From: an uncultured Flavobacteriaceae bacterium
GTDB taxonomy: Bacteria; Bacteroidota; Bacteroidia; Flavobacteriales; Flavobacteriaceae
Reading direction: 5' to 3'
Assembly (NCBI GenBank): GCA_937929935.1
Contig: CALFUL010000011.1
Location: 62,001 to 126,000 of the forward strand
DNA: 64,000 bases
The translations under genes and the position numbers were made by a program. This document shows positions 1 to 9,272 of this stretch, piece after piece. The notes beneath the pieces are model-generated. The model did no database searches, was not told the DNA's origin, and saw only the letters and a program-made list of their open reading frames with translations. How positions within the stretch are numbered: the stretch's first letter is position 1; each line of letters starts with the position of its first letter.

Positions 1-246
1 CTCAAATGAACTTCTTTGATTTTCATAATGTAAATCGCCCCAATCTTTAATTTCATGTATTTGAAAAACATCAAACTGTGCTTCATTTTGCAAAATTCGA
101 GCATTCCAAATGTGATGCGCATTTAAAATATGACTGAATAACTCTATGCTCTTTTCAGGCACCTGATCTAACTCATTAAATACCTCAATAAGCTTTTTGT
201 TACAATAAAAATTGTAATCGAATAACTGGTTAAAAAAAACCTTCAC
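1..246 (-). CDS. DinB-family protein, C-terminal part outside window
   Basis: The 82 visible codons read as a DinB/YfiT-like four-helix-bundle protein whose C-terminal part lies beyond the left edge. FSHILNAHHIWNARI (about residues 37-51) looks like the first metal-histidine helix of the family. DinB proteins are metal-binding and some are thiol-dependent transferases, so only the family can be stated. The start is GTG at 244-246, chosen because no ATG is visible in this frame downstream of the preceding gene. That gene (278..1282) ends 31 bases before this start on the same strand, so the two are probably cotranscribed. Confidence 0.65.
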   Translation of the reverse strand, partial: MKVFFNQLFDYNFYCNKKLIEVFNELDQVPEKSIELFSHILNAHHIWNARILQNEAQFDVFQIHEIKDWGDLHYENQRSSFE

Positions 247-277
247 TTGGTAAACTTGTTTTTGATTAAAAAGACGA

Positions 278-1282
278 CTATTTAAGCTTTTCTGATGCCA
301 TTATGATCAGGTTTTTTGTGGCCAAGATACCTTCTTCTTCGCCTAAAACACTTCCTTCATATTCAACACCAATATATCCAGAATACCCTGCATCCTTAAC
401 AATTTGAAGCATTTTAGTATAATCGATATTAGTTTCATTACCCGCTTCATCAAAATCATGAGCTTTTGCACTAACTGCTTTTGCTCTTGGCATCAATTCT
501 GCCACTCCTTTATAGATGTCATACATTTCAGCACAGCCAGCTGCATAATCTTTTGGGTCTTTTCTTTTCATACAAAAATTACCAAAATCAGGCAGGGTAC
601 CGCAATTATCCATATTAACCATCTCCATTACTTCTGCTAACATAGCTCCGTTTGAAGATAGTCCCCCATGATTTTCAACAATGATATTAATGTTTTTTGT
701 TTTGGCATAGGTCGCTAATTTTGTAAGACCATCAACTGAATTTTTCTTCCAATTTTCTGGCACATCACTACCTGCTAAATTTACACGTATCGCATGACAA
801 CCTATTGCCGCGGCAGCATCAACCCACTTAAAATGTCTTTGAACAGCTTCATCTCTTTCTTTCGCATCATCAACCGCCAGATTACCTTGCCTATCAATCA
901 TGATTAAAACATTTTCCATTCCATGTTTATCAGAAGCAGCCTTTGTTTTCTCTATAAATTTTGCCATTGCTTCAGGCGAGTATTCATTATTAGGTAAATC
1001 AGCCGGATATAGTTGACTCACATATTCAAGGCCCGTAAACCCCCAATTTTTAGCTTTTTCTGCAAAAGTATATGGGTCAACACTATCAAATCTTATCATT
1101 TGATTTATAGACCATTGCGCTAGAGAAAGTTTGACATCAGCTTCTTGTGAATCTTTCGTCATTGAAATACGCAAATCATCTGTTGTATCCTTTTTTACCT
1201 TCTCTTTACAAGAAGAAAGTAATAAAAAGACGAGTACAAGTACTCCTGACACGCTGTTTAGAATGAGGTTCTTTGTTTTCAT
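278..1282 (-). CDS. Sugar phosphate isomerase/epimerase-like lipoprotein (xylose-isomerase-like TIM barrel)
   Basis: This is a 334-residue exported TIM-barrel protein of the AP-endonuclease-2/xylose isomerase-like superfamily, whose members isomerise or epimerise sugars and inositols using a bound metal. A lipoprotein signal runs to LLSSC, with the anchoring Cys at residue 25. Barrel strands with likely metal ligands include VENHGG (about residue 204) and GVEYEG near the C-terminus. The start is ATG at 1280-1282; a reading starting at 1336 would add 18 residues ahead of a good signal peptide. It is divergent from the GMC dehydrogenase operon at 1412, which suggests a shared sugar substrate. 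Substrate is unknown. Confidence 0.8.
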   Translation of the reverse strand: MKTKNLILNSVSGVLVLVFLLLSSCKEKVKKDTTDDLRISMTKDSQEADVKLSLAQWSINQMIRFDSVDPYTFAEKAKNWGFTGLEYVSQLYPADLPNNEYSPEAMAKFIEKTKAASDKHGMENVLIMIDRQGNLAVDDAKERDEAVQRHFKWVDAAAAIGCHAIRVNLAGSDVPENWKKNSVDGLTKLATYAKTKNINIIVENHGGLSSNGAMLAEVMEMVNMDNCGTLPDFGNFCMKRKDPKDYAAGCAEMYDIYKGVAELMPRAKAVSAKAHDFDEAGNETNIDYTKMLQIVKDAGYSGYIGVEYEGSVLGEEEGILATKNLIIMASEKLK

Positions 1283-1411
1283 ATGATTTATTATTTTATT
1301 AAAAAATGAAAAGGCTAAATCGATATAGTTAGCCAACCCATAAAACTAAGGTAAATAAATGTAGAAAATTAAATCTTAATTTAATAAATTTAGAGAGTAA
1401 ACAATTAGTAA

Positions 1412-3130
1412 ATGAGTAAATTTTATTATAACAACGAACAAGAATCGTATGATGCGATTGTTGTTGGAACAGGAATCAGTGGAGGCTGGGCAGCTAAAGA
1501 ACTTTGCGAAAGCGGATTAAAAACTTTGGTTCTAGAACGAGGACGAATGGTTACTCATAGAGAAGATTATGATACAGCCAATTTGGATCCTTGGGATTTA
1601 CCTAATGGTGATCAACCCTCTCAAGAAATTATTGCCAATCAAGAAAAACAAAATAGAACAGGATATACCACCAGACCTTCAAGTAATAAATGGTTTGTGA
1701 ATGATTTGGAACACCCTTACAATGAAACAAAACGTTTTGATTGGATGCGTGGGTATCATGTAGGTGGCCGATCACTGCAATGGGGTCGACATAGCTATAG
1801 ATGGAGTGATATTGATTTCAAAGCCAACTTAGGTGATGGCCATGGTGTTGATTGGCCAGTACGTTATAAAGATATTGCGCCTTGGTATGACAAGGTTGAA
1901 TCTTACATTGGAGTTACCGGAGAAAAATTAGGCCTTCAACAATTACCAGATGGTCAGTTCGAACCTGCTTTAGAACTTAATTGTGTTGAAAATCATGTTC
2001 GTGAAAAAATTTCTGAAAATTTTGATGGCCGTGTAATGACTTCAGGTAGGGTTGCACACATAAATAGTGATAAGCAATTTGATGGCGACAATCGTTCTCG
2101 CTGCCAATATAGAAATAGATGTATACGAGGGTGTCCTTTTGGGGCTTACTTCAGTAGTTTATCTTCAACCCTACCTGCTGCTGAAGCAACGGGCAATATG
2201 ACTTTAAGAGTTGATTCTATAGTTCATGAAGTTATTTATGATGCTGACACCAAAAAGGCAACTGGAGTAAAAGTGATAGACCGCCTGACCAAAGAAACTT
2301 ATGAGTTCAAAGCAAAAGTAATTTTTCTTTGTGCTTCAGCCGTTGCATCAACTTCAATATTAATGCAATCTAAATCTGACCGCTTTCCTAACGGAATGGG
2401 TAATGATTCTGACCAGTTAGGAAGAAATATCATGGATCATCATTTAGGTGTTGGTGCTTCAGGTAAATTCGATGGCTTTAGCGATAAATATTATAGTGGA
2501 AGAAGACCTGGTGGAATATACCTGCCACGTTTTAGAAACCTAGGTGGAAAAAGTAATAGAACCGATTATAAAAGAGGCTTTGGCTATCAAGGTGGAGCTG
2601 GAAGAGGTAATTGGGAAGATTCTGTATCTGAATTATCACATGGTGCAGCACTTAAAGACGCTATTCTTAAACCAGGCGGATGGACATTTGGTATGGGTGG
2701 TTTTGGAGAAGTACTGCCTTATCAAGACAATAGATTCACACTTGATTATGACAAGGTAGATAAGTGGGGATTACCAACAGTAACTTTCGATGCAGGATTT
2801 AAAGATAATGAATTGAACATGCGCAAAGACATGATGCAATCTGCAGTTGATATGTTGACCGCGGCCGGACTTCGTGATGTGGAGCCTTTTGATAAAGAAA
2901 CCGCTCTTGGTTTAGGTATTCATGAAATGGGTACAGCGCGAATGGGTAGAAATAGAAAAACTTCGGTTTTAGATGGTAATAATGCTTTACACGATGTACC
3001 AAATGTATATGTGACCGATGGTTCTTTTATGACTTCGGCAAGTTGTGTTAACCCGTCTTTAACGTATATGGCATTTACTGCCAGAGCTGCAAATCATGCA
3101 GCCAATGAACTTAAAAAAGGAAATATATAA
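1412..3130 (+). CDS. GMC-family FAD-dependent oxidoreductase
   Basis: This 572-residue GMC flavoprotein probably oxidises a sugar or polyol. YDAIVVGTGISGGWAAKEL (about residues 13-31) is the FAD-binding Rossmann glycine motif and VLERG follows at the end of the next strand. The C-terminal GMC domain carries HEMGTARMG and a final VTDGSFMTSASCVNPSLTY segment, which holds the catalytic Asn. A Cys-containing stretch, CIRGCPFGAYF, lies near residue 238. No signal peptide is visible; by family such subunits can be exported together with a Tat-signal small subunit. The stop codon overlaps the start of that subunit (3130) by one base, giving translational coupling. Members include glucoside 3-dehydrogenase and gluconate 2-dehydrogenase large subunits; the exact substrate is not readable here. 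Confidence 0.88.
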   Translation: MSKFYYNNEQESYDAIVVGTGISGGWAAKELCESGLKTLVLERGRMVTHREDYDTANLDPWDLPNGDQPSQEIIANQEKQNRTGYTTRPSSNKWFVNDLEHPYNETKRFDWMRGYHVGGRSLQWGRHSYRWSDIDFKANLGDGHGVDWPVRYKDIAPWYDKVESYIGVTGEKLGLQQLPDGQFEPALELNCVENHVREKISENFDGRVMTSGRVAHINSDKQFDGDNRSRCQYRNRCIRGCPFGAYFSSLSSTLPAAEATGNMTLRVDSIVHEVIYDADTKKATGVKVIDRLTKETYEFKAKVIFLCASAVASTSILMQSKSDRFPNGMGNDSDQLGRNIMDHHLGVGASGKFDGFSDKYYSGRRPGGIYLPRFRNLGGKSNRTDYKRGFGYQGGAGRGNWEDSVSELSHGAALKDAILKPGGWTFGMGGFGEVLPYQDNRFTLDYDKVDKWGLPTVTFDAGFKDNELNMRKDMMQSAVDMLTAAGLRDVEPFDKETALGLGIHEMGTARMGRNRKTSVLDGNNALHDVPNVYVTDGSFMTSASCVNPSLTYMAFTARAANHAANELKKGNI

Positions 3131-3780
3131 TGGATAGAAGAAAAGCACTCAAAAACATGGGCTTGGCATTGGGGTATACCGTTGCCACACCAACATTGAT
3201 TGGAATAGTTCAAAGTTGTAAAGAAGAAACAGCAATCAAATGGGTTCCTGAATTTCTATCCAGTAGTGAAAGTAACTTAGTTATACATTTAATTGATATT
3301 ATTTTACCAAAGACAGATACTCCATCTGCTTCTGAGGTTCAGGTGCACCAATTTATTGATCGTTTTGCAAAACAAGTTATGCCAGCTGAACAACAAAATT
3401 TCTTAAAAATGGCTATGGGTCATTTTATGAATAAAGCAAAGAGCACTAGCGGAAAAGAAAATGCTGATGATATGACTGCTGAAGATTTAGAACCAGTCTT
3501 AGCTACTGCTTTAAAAGTTGTTTCTAAGGAACAGGAGGAAAGCCACGGCAAAGCTGTTCAGGCCTATAACGAAGCTACAGCTGCAGGAAATGAGGCCACT
3601 TTAGATGCTGATATAGCTAGTAGAGCTTTTGCCAATAATTTAAGAGGAATGACCATTTGGGGATATAAAACTTCTGAATATGTAGGCGAAGAAGTTTTAG
3701 CCTATTTACCAGTGCCAGGCAAATACGTTGCCTGCGGTGATACTGAAGAACTTAGTGGAGGCAAAGCTTGGTCTTTATAA
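3130..3780 (+). CDS. Gluconate 2-dehydrogenase subunit 3 family protein (Tat-type signal)
   Basis: This 216-residue small partner subunit of the GMC dehydrogenase starts on the last base of that gene. The N-terminus MDRRKALKNMGLALGYT carries twin arginines followed by a hydrophobic segment, as in Tat-exported redox subunits, and a Cys (QSCKEE) near residue 31 could be lipidated. The body matches the gluconate 2-dehydrogenase subunit 3 family: a helical core containing IDIILPKTDTPSASEV, ending with a conserved IWGYKTSEYVGEEVL-like segment. In characterised systems this subunit is needed for maturation or export of the flavoprotein. The downstream TIM-barrel gene begins 13 bases later, so this is one operon. 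Confidence 0.85.
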   Translation: MDRRKALKNMGLALGYTVATPTLIGIVQSCKEETAIKWVPEFLSSSESNLVIHLIDIILPKTDTPSASEVQVHQFIDRFAKQVMPAEQQNFLKMAMGHFMNKAKSTSGKENADDMTAEDLEPVLATALKVVSKEQEESHGKAVQAYNEATAAGNEATLDADIASRAFANNLRGMTIWGYKTSEYVGEEVLAYLPVPGKYVACGDTEELSGGKAWSL

Positions 3781-3793
3781 TTAAATAAACACT

Positions 3794-4714
3794 TTGAAAA
3801 GACGACAATTCATACAAAATACTGCATTAACAGGTGGTGCCTTGGCTACTGGGTTGTTTTCTTATTCAAAGAATTCATCTACTCAAAATCAAGCGCACTC
3901 CTTCAATTTAAAATACGCACCTCATTTAGGTATGTTTAAACATCATGCTGGCGAGAATAGTATAGACCAATTGAATTTCATGGCTGATGAAGGTTTCAAG
4001 GCTTTTGAGGACAATGAAATGCGAAACCGTCCAATTGAGGTTCAAAAAAATATGGCTGCTACCATGCAAAAGCGTGGTCTTGAAATGGGTGTTTTTGTTG
4101 CCCATGAAATATATTGGGGAAAACCCAATCTAGCCTCTGGTAATCTTGAAAAGCGAGCAGAATTCTTAGATTATATTACAAAGGCTGTAGGGGTTGCCAA
4201 ACGTGTAAATGCTAAATGCATGACCGTTGTGCCTGGCCATCTTGATTTAAGACAGTCTATGGGCTATCAGACTGCGCATGTAATTGAATCTTTGAAACAA
4301 GCAGCTGCCATTCTTGAACCCAATGATTTAACAATGGTTTTAGAACCATTAAACTTTAGAAATCACCCGGGGCTTTTCTTAACTGGTTCTCCACAAGCTT
4401 ATGAAATTTGTAAAGCAGTTGACTCGCCTTCATGTAAAATTCTATTTGATATTTATCATCAGCAAATACAAGAAGGAAACCTGATTCAGAATATGACGGC
4501 CGCTTGGGATGAAATCGCATATATTCAAATAGGCGATAACCCAGGTAGAAAAGAACCAACTACAGGAGAAATTAACTATAAAAATGTATTTAAATTTATA
4601 CATGAGAAGGGCTTTAATGGCATTTTAGGTATGGAACATGGAAATTCAAAACCTAATAAAGAAGGTGAACGCGCCGTCATTAATGCCTATAAAGAAGTAG
4701 ATTCTTTCTTTTAG
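3794..4714 (+). CDS. Hydroxypyruvate isomerase/sugar isomerase-like TIM-barrel protein with Tat-type signal
   Basis: This 306-residue protein of the xylose-isomerase-like TIM-barrel superfamily is closest by eye to hydroxypyruvate isomerase-like proteins. MKRRQFIQNTALTGGALATG is a Tat-like signal with twin Arg, predicting export of a folded, metal-loaded enzyme. MVLEPLNFR, ILFDIYHQQ, IQIGDNPGR and GMEHGN are the Glu, Asp/His, Asp and Glu/His strands expected to hold the metal. The start is TTG at 3794-3796, 13 bases after the subunit-3 gene, and no ATG fits. As the third gene of the operon it plausibly acts on the product of the GMC oxidation step. Substrate unknown. Confidence 0.8.
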   Translation: MKRRQFIQNTALTGGALATGLFSYSKNSSTQNQAHSFNLKYAPHLGMFKHHAGENSIDQLNFMADEGFKAFEDNEMRNRPIEVQKNMAATMQKRGLEMGVFVAHEIYWGKPNLASGNLEKRAEFLDYITKAVGVAKRVNAKCMTVVPGHLDLRQSMGYQTAHVIESLKQAAAILEPNDLTMVLEPLNFRNHPGLFLTGSPQAYEICKAVDSPSCKILFDIYHQQIQEGNLIQNMTAAWDEIAYIQIGDNPGRKEPTTGEINYKNVFKFIHEKGFNGILGMEHGNSKPNKEGERAVINAYKEVDSFF

Positions 4715-4789
4715 TTTTCTAATTCAGACATTTTTAGCACCAGTAATTTACTATTTACTTGATTTTTACAAGTTAAAGCACCAAAAAAG

Positions 4790-4833
4790 TGCAATTCATC
4801 GATGATTTTTTATAAGAAAATACAGTTCATCGA
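4790..4833 (+). promoter_or_regulatory. Paired direct repeat TRCANTTYATCGA, LytTR-like site
   Basis: Two perfect copies of the 13-base motif stand in direct orientation 31 bases apart: TGCAATTCATCGA (4790-4802) and TACAGTTCATCGA (4821-4833). The second begins 85 bases before the small peptide start at 4906. ACAGTTCAT fits the published LytTR half-site pattern [TA][AC][CA]GTTN[AG][TG]. The same motif lies at the same distance before the other two tiny peptide genes. No LytTR regulator is in the window, so the binding protein is inferred. Confidence 0.5.
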
Positions 4834-4905
4834 ATTTATTAGCTCTTTTCGATATACTACACAATACCCATGTAAGATATAGTCAAAAGAGTTCGTTGTA
4901 ACTAT

Positions 4906-5070
4906 ATGACGCCTTACATATATACCATATTAGCCTACGTTCTACTTATGCTGACCGCTAAAGTTGTATTTAGATATCACGAATTCAAAAAAGCTGGCAA
5001 ATCATTATTTCCTCAAAAGGAATTTAATTGGTCTAGCGTAAAAGAAGGAGTTTTAAGCTATTTATTTTAG
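4906..5070 (+). CDS. Small single-span membrane peptide, 54 aa (family member 1)
   Basis: This small ORF encodes a 54-residue peptide. It opens with MTPYIYTILAYVLLMLTAK, a single hydrophobic span with Tyr at positions 4 and 11, followed by a basic tail (FRYHEFKKAGK) and a C-terminal extension ending in SYLF. I do not recognise a described family. Its N-terminus has the same layout as the peptides at 5231 and 41186 (M-x-x-Y-[IL]-x-x-[IL]-x-x-Y). All three have the motif TRCANTTYATCGA about 85 bases upstream, which is the main argument that they are real genes. It lies alone between the sugar operon and the next tiny gene. Confidence 0.5.
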   Translation: MTPYIYTILAYVLLMLTAKVVFRYHEFKKAGKSLFPQKEFNWSSVKEGVLSYLF

Positions 5071-5123
5071 AGACACTACATCTTTAGTAAGCCAGCTTAA
5101 AAAGTGAAAAAATCAATAAAAGT

Positions 5124-5157
5124 TACGTTTTAGCGGATTATTATTGCACTTTATCGA
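5124..5157 (+). promoter_or_regulatory. TRCANTTYATCGA motif with imperfect upstream copy
   Basis: TGCACTTTATCGA (5145-5157) begins 86 bases before the small ORF start at 5231. A 10-of-13 match, TACGTTTTAGCGG, starts at 5124, exactly 21 bases upstream, about two helical turns. This is the second of three such sites in the window. Confidence 0.45.
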
Positions 5158-5230
5158 TATTTCTTTCGTATTTTTATAATAGAAGGAAACTATTTCCGTT
5201 TTATAAACGTAAATATTAAAAGACTGAGAT

Positions 5231-5314
5231 ATGGAAAAGTATCTAATTATATTATTACTCTACATTGTAGCTTACGTTTTTTCTCTTGTAGTTAAGCCGT
5301 TTAGCGAGAAGTAA
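5231..5314 (+). CDS. Tiny single-span membrane peptide, 27 aa (family member 2)
   Basis: This 27-residue ORF, MEKYLIILLLYIVAYVFSL followed by VVKPFSEK, is almost entirely one transmembrane helix with a short charged tail. Its size resembles KdpF- or CydX-type auxiliary subunits, but no kdp or cyd gene is near, so function is not assigned. It shares the M-x-x-Y-[IL] start, Tyr at position 11 and the upstream motif with the peptides at 4906 and 41186. A hairpin terminator at 5370-5403 closes the unit, 55 bases past the stop. Support is comparative within this window only. Confidence 0.5.
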   Translation: MEKYLIILLLYIVAYVFSLVVKPFSEK

Positions 5315-5369
5315 TTTTTTGCACTTGTTCAAAGTAATTTTAAATGCTTGTTTTAAATCATTTAAAATC

Positions 5370-5403
5370 AAAAAACCCTGATAATTAGTTATCAGGGTTT
5401 TTT
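5370..5403. terminator. Bidirectional hairpin terminator
   Basis: A 15-bp perfect inverted repeat (arms 5370-5384 and 5389-5403, loop TTAG) has a T-run on either strand. It sits between the plus-strand tiny peptide gene and the end of nrdA on the minus strand, so it can terminate both. Confidence 0.85.
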
Positions 5404-5426
5404 GGTTATTAAGGTAAGCGTTCTTT

Positions 5427-7919
5427 TTAAGAGCCACACATCAAACAATCATCATCAGCTTGACCTTCTTTTGCTCTCGCAATCATTTCTTTCATCTCTT
5501 GCGGTGTCATCGGCTGAACATCTGTTTCTGTTTGAGCAGCAACAGGTGTTGTTTCAACTTTAATATTCGCGGCAGCCTCTGCCGTCTTTTTAGGTGTTGC
5601 AGCTATTACTTCAGCTTCAGCAGCAACACTCACAGGCACCTCTTTCTTTTTAGTGTTGTCAAGGGTAAACTTAATCGCATCAACAGCTGCTTTAGTTCTT
5701 AAGTAATACATACCCGTTTTCAAACCACTTTTCCAAGCATAAAAATGCATTGATGTTAATTTTGAGTAATTAGCATTTTCCATGAAAAGATTTAATGACT
5801 GACTTTGGTCAATAAAATATCCTCTTTGACGACTCATGTCAATGATGTCTTTCATGCTTAATTCCCAAACAGTCTTATAGAGTTCTTTAATATCATCAGG
5901 AATAATATCAATATGTTGAATTGATCCGTTAGCGCGCATCAATTCTTGTTTTAAACTCTCATTCCAAAGACCAAGTTGTACTAGGTCTTCTAAAAGATGT
6001 TTATTTACTACAATAAACTCTCCTGAAAGTACGCGACGCGTATAAATATTAGAAGTATACGGTTCAAAACACTCATTATTTCCTAATATTTGAGAGGTAG
6101 AAGCTGTTGGCATAGGTGCAACCAATAAAGAATTTCTAACCCCGTTCTTTTTTACTTCTTTACGAAGTTTACCCCAATCCCATCGGCCAGATAATTCGTC
6201 ATCCTTAATGTTCCAAAGATTATGTTGAAACTCACCTTTTGAAATAGGTGACCCTTCATAAGAAGAGTATGCACCTTCTTCTTTAGCTGCTTCCATTGAC
6301 GCGGTAACTGCTGCAAAATAAAGTGTTTCAAAAATCTCTTGGTTCAATTTTTTTGCTTCGTCACTTGTAAAAGGCAAACGCAACATGATAAAAGCATCAG
6401 CCAAACCTTGCACCCCTAAACCAATTGGTCTGTGTCGCATGTTTGAGTTTTTAGCTTCTATTACCGGATAGTAATTTCTATCAATTACTTTATTTAAGTT
6501 TTTGGTAACGCGTTTTGTTACTTTAAACAATTCTTTATGGTCAAATTCGCCGTTCTTTATGAACATTGGCAACGCAATTGATGCTAAGTTACACACCGCT
6601 ATTTCATCAGGCGAGGTGTACTCCATAATTTCGGTACATAAATTTGAAGAACGAATGGTTCCTAAATTTTTCTGATTACTCTTACGGTTCGCTGCATCTT
6701 TATACAACATGTATGGCGTACCTGTTTCAATCTGAGATTCTAATATTTTCTCCCATAATTCACGGGCCTTTACTGTTTTTCTGCCTTTTCCTTCATTTTC
6801 ATATTTCAAATAAAGCTTTTCGAATTCTTCACTGTGATTTGTGAAAAGTCCGGGGCATTCATTTGGGCACATAAGCGTCCATTCTGCATTCGCCTCAACA
6901 CGCTTCATAAACAAATCAGAAATCCACATGGCATAAAACAAATCACGTGCACGCATTTCTTCTTTACCATGATTCTTTTTTAAGTCTAAGAATTGGTAAA
7001 TATCTGCATGCCAGGGTTCCATATAAATAGCAAAACTACCTTTACGTTTTCCGCCACCTTGATCTACATAACGTGCCGTATCATTGAAAACTCTAAGCAT
7101 GGGTACTATACCATTTGAGGTTCCGTTAGTACCAGCAATATATGACCCTGTAGCACGTATATTATGTATAGATAGCCCAATACCACCAGCTGACTGCGAA
7201 ATTTTGGCAGTGCTTTTTAAGGTGTCATAAATACCGTCAATACTATCATCTTTCATGGCTATTAAAAAGCATGATGACATTTGAGGTTTTGGCGTACCTG
7301 AGTTGAAAAGCGTTGGTGTTGCGTGTGTAAAATATTTTTTAGACATCAACTCATAGGTTTCAATGGCTGCATCTAAATCATCTAAATGAATACCTATTGA
7401 AACACGCATCAACATATGCTGTGGACGTTCAGCAATTTGCCCATTTATTTTTAACAAATAAGAACGTTCTAAAGTTTTAAAACCGAAATAGTCGTAGCCA
7501 AAATCGCGGTTGTATATAATAGTTGAATCTAATAGATCAGCATTATCTTGAATTACTTTGAAAACTTCATCTGAAAGTAAGGGCGCTTTTTTACCTGTTC
7601 TTGGATTAACATACAGGTATAAATCCTCCATAGTTTCTGAAAACGACTTCTTTGTATTTTTGTGCAAGTTTGAAACGGAAATTCTTGCAGCCAACTTAGC
7701 GTAATCAGGATGCGATGTTGTCATCGTAGCTGCAATTTCAGCAGCAAGGTTATCTAATTCTGAAGTGGTTACCCCGTCATACAAGCCTTCAATAACTCGC
7801 ATAGCAACTTTTAATGGATCTACTAGGCTATTAAGGCCATAGCATAATTTTCGAACTCGAGCTGTAATCTTGTCGAACATGATTAGCTCTTTTCTTCCGT
7901 CTCTTTTTACTACATACAT
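5427..7919 (-). CDS. nrdA: Ribonucleoside-diphosphate reductase, alpha subunit (class Ia)
   Basis: This 830-residue catalytic subunit of aerobic ribonucleotide reductase makes dNDPs from NDPs. Residues 1 to about 95 form the ATP-cone ([19 protein letters not shown]). [11 protein letters not shown] contains the active-site Asn-x-Cys-x-Glu triad, [17 protein letters not shown] is a conserved active-site loop, and the C-terminus ends in CLMC, the redox Cys pair that re-reduces the site. Between the barrel and the tail is a roughly 75-residue Ala/Glu/Thr-rich linker, longer than usual. It lies 109 bases downstream of nrdB on the same strand, a likely operon. Start ATG at 7917-7919. Confidence 0.97.
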   Translation of the reverse strand: MYVVKRDGRKELIMFDKITARVRKLCYGLNSLVDPLKVAMRVIEGLYDGVTTSELDNLAAEIAATMTTSHPDYAKLAARISVSNLHKNTKKSFSETMEDLYLYVNPRTGKKAPLLSDEVFKVIQDNADLLDSTIIYNRDFGYDYFGFKTLERSYLLKINGQIAERPQHMLMRVSIGIHLDDLDAAIETYELMSKKYFTHATPTLFNSGTPKPQMSSCFLIAMKDDSIDGIYDTLKSTAKISQSAGGIGLSIHNIRATGSYIAGTNGTSNGIVPMLRVFNDTARYVDQGGGKRKGSFAIYMEPWHADIYQFLDLKKNHGKEEMRARDLFYAMWISDLFMKRVEANAEWTLMCPNECPGLFTNHSEEFEKLYLKYENEGKGRKTVKARELWEKILESQIETGTPYMLYKDAANRKSNQKNLGTIRSSNLCTEIMEYTSPDEIAVCNLASIALPMFIKNGEFDHKELFKVTKRVTKNLNKVIDRNYYPVIEAKNSNMRHRPIGLGVQGLADAFIMLRLPFTSDEAKKLNQEIFETLYFAAVTASMEAAKEEGAYSSYEGSPISKGEFQHNLWNIKDDELSGRWDWGKLRKEVKKNGVRNSLLVAPMPTASTSQILGNNECFEPYTSNIYTRRVLSGEFIVVNKHLLEDLVQLGLWNESLKQELMRANGSIQHIDIIPDDIKELYKTVWELSMKDIIDMSRQRGYFIDQSQSLNLFMENANYSKLTSMHFYAWKSGLKTGMYYLRTKAAVDAIKFTLDNTKKKEVPVSVAAEAEVIAATPKKTAEAAANIKVETTPVAAQTETDVQPMTPQEMKEMIARAKEGQADDDCLMCGS

Positions 7920-8028
7920 TGGCTACAGTTGTTTTTAGTGGTACGTTGATTAGGTCAAGTAAAATACTTAACTATTAAATTTTAAATACTAAAACCTTAG
8001 TAGGTGAAGGTTTGAAAGCAATTGGGTT

Positions 8029-9009
8029 CTAGAAATCAGCGTCGAAGCTAATTTTCTGAGCGTCTTCATCTTTATTCATTACCCCTGCTTTTTGGTATTC
8101 AGCAACTCTTTTTTCAAAGAAATTGGTTTTACCCTGAAGGGATATCATATCCATAAATTCAAATGGATTGGTGGCGTTATAAACTTTATCACATTCTAAT
8201 TCTACCAACAGTCTGTCAGTAACAAACTCTAAATACTGGGTCATTAGTTTCGAATTCATACCAATCAAACTTACCGGAAGTGATTCAGTAATAAATTCGC
8301 GTTCAATATCAAGAGCATTTGTCAAAATTTCAGTAATACGCTCTTTGGGTACTTTGTTTATTAAATGTTTGTTATGCAAATGAACTGCATAGTCGCAGTG
8401 CATACCTTCATCTCTTGAAATTAATTCATTTGAGAATGTAAGGCCAGGCATTAAACCTCTTTTCTTCAACCAGAAAATAGAACAGAAGGCACCAGAGAAG
8501 AAAATACCTTCTACTGCTGCAAAGGCAATAAGACGCTCAGCAAAACTTGGAGAGTCAATCCAATTTAGTGCCCAATCAGCTTTTTTCTTGATTGCTGGGA
8601 AATTTTCTAAGGCTTTAAATAAAATATTTTTCTCTTTTTCATCTTTCACATAGGTGTCTATCAAAAGAGAATAGGTTTCAGAATGAATGTTTTCCATCAT
8701 GATTTGAAAACCATAGAAAAATTTAGCTTCGGCATATTGTACCTCACTAACAAAATTTTCTGCTAAATTCTCATTTACAATACCGTCAGAAGCTGCAAAG
8801 AATGCAAGAATGTGCTTAACAAAAAAGCGCTCATCTTCATTCAACTTATTATTCCAATCGTTTAAATCTTCACTAAGGTCAATTTCTTCAGCAGTCCAAA
8901 AACAAGCCTCACATTTTTTATACCAATCCCATAAATCATCATGCTTGATTGGAAAAATCACAAAACGATTTTCATTCTCTGCTAAAATGGGCTCGATGGC
9001 TGTTGACAT
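8029..9009 (-). CDS. nrdB: Ribonucleoside-diphosphate reductase, beta subunit (class Ia)
   Basis: This 326-residue di-iron, tyrosyl-radical subunit is the partner of NrdA. Metal ligands are visible in order: the Asp/Glu region WTAEEIDL (about residue 38), ENIHSETY (Glu, His and the radical Tyr four residues after the His), EGIFFSGAF and [12 protein letters not shown]. The last residues (SFDADF) form the acidic and aromatic tail that docks on NrdA. It is the first gene of nrdB-nrdA. Upstream (9010-9225) I see no convincing -7 box or NrdR-box pair. Confidence 0.97.
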   Translation of the reverse strand: MSTAIEPILAENENRFVIFPIKHDDLWDWYKKCEACFWTAEEIDLSEDLNDWNNKLNEDERFFVKHILAFFAASDGIVNENLAENFVSEVQYAEAKFFYGFQIMMENIHSETYSLLIDTYVKDEKEKNILFKALENFPAIKKKADWALNWIDSPSFAERLIAFAAVEGIFFSGAFCSIFWLKKRGLMPGLTFSNELISRDEGMHCDYAVHLHNKHLINKVPKERITEILTNALDIEREFITESLPVSLIGMNSKLMTQYLEFVTDRLLVELECDKVYNATNPFEFMDMISLQGKTNFFEKRVAEYQKAGVMNKDEDAQKISFDADF

Positions 9010-9225
9010 AAGATTGTACGATTTATACTGTTAAAAAAATATTCGAGTTTTACTTGACGCCTCGGACAAACAAAGATGTGAAAACATGATCGATCTAGAA
9101 AGGCTGTTTGATGATTATCACCACAAAGTTTTTAACACGATCTGTTGAAATGTAGGTTCACAAGGTGGATTCATTACGCTTGAGCGAATAAAGAATTTTT
9201 TATAAAAATTTCATTGAAGTTCAAC

Positions 9226-9272
9226 AAAAAAAATAAACCAAAAAGTATGTTTTAAAATATACTTTTTGGTTT
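9226..9272 (-). terminator. Strong minus-strand terminator
   Basis: Arms 9235-9248 and 9259-9272 form a perfect 14-bp stem (AAACCAAAAAGTAT and its complement) with a 10-base loop. On the minus strand it is followed by eight T (9226-9233). It must end a transcript coming from 9273 upwards, not nrdB. Confidence 0.75.

Noticed and set aside
2544-3002. Small ORFs on both strands within the GMC gene
   Set aside because: They overlap a strongly supported gene and show no family features.
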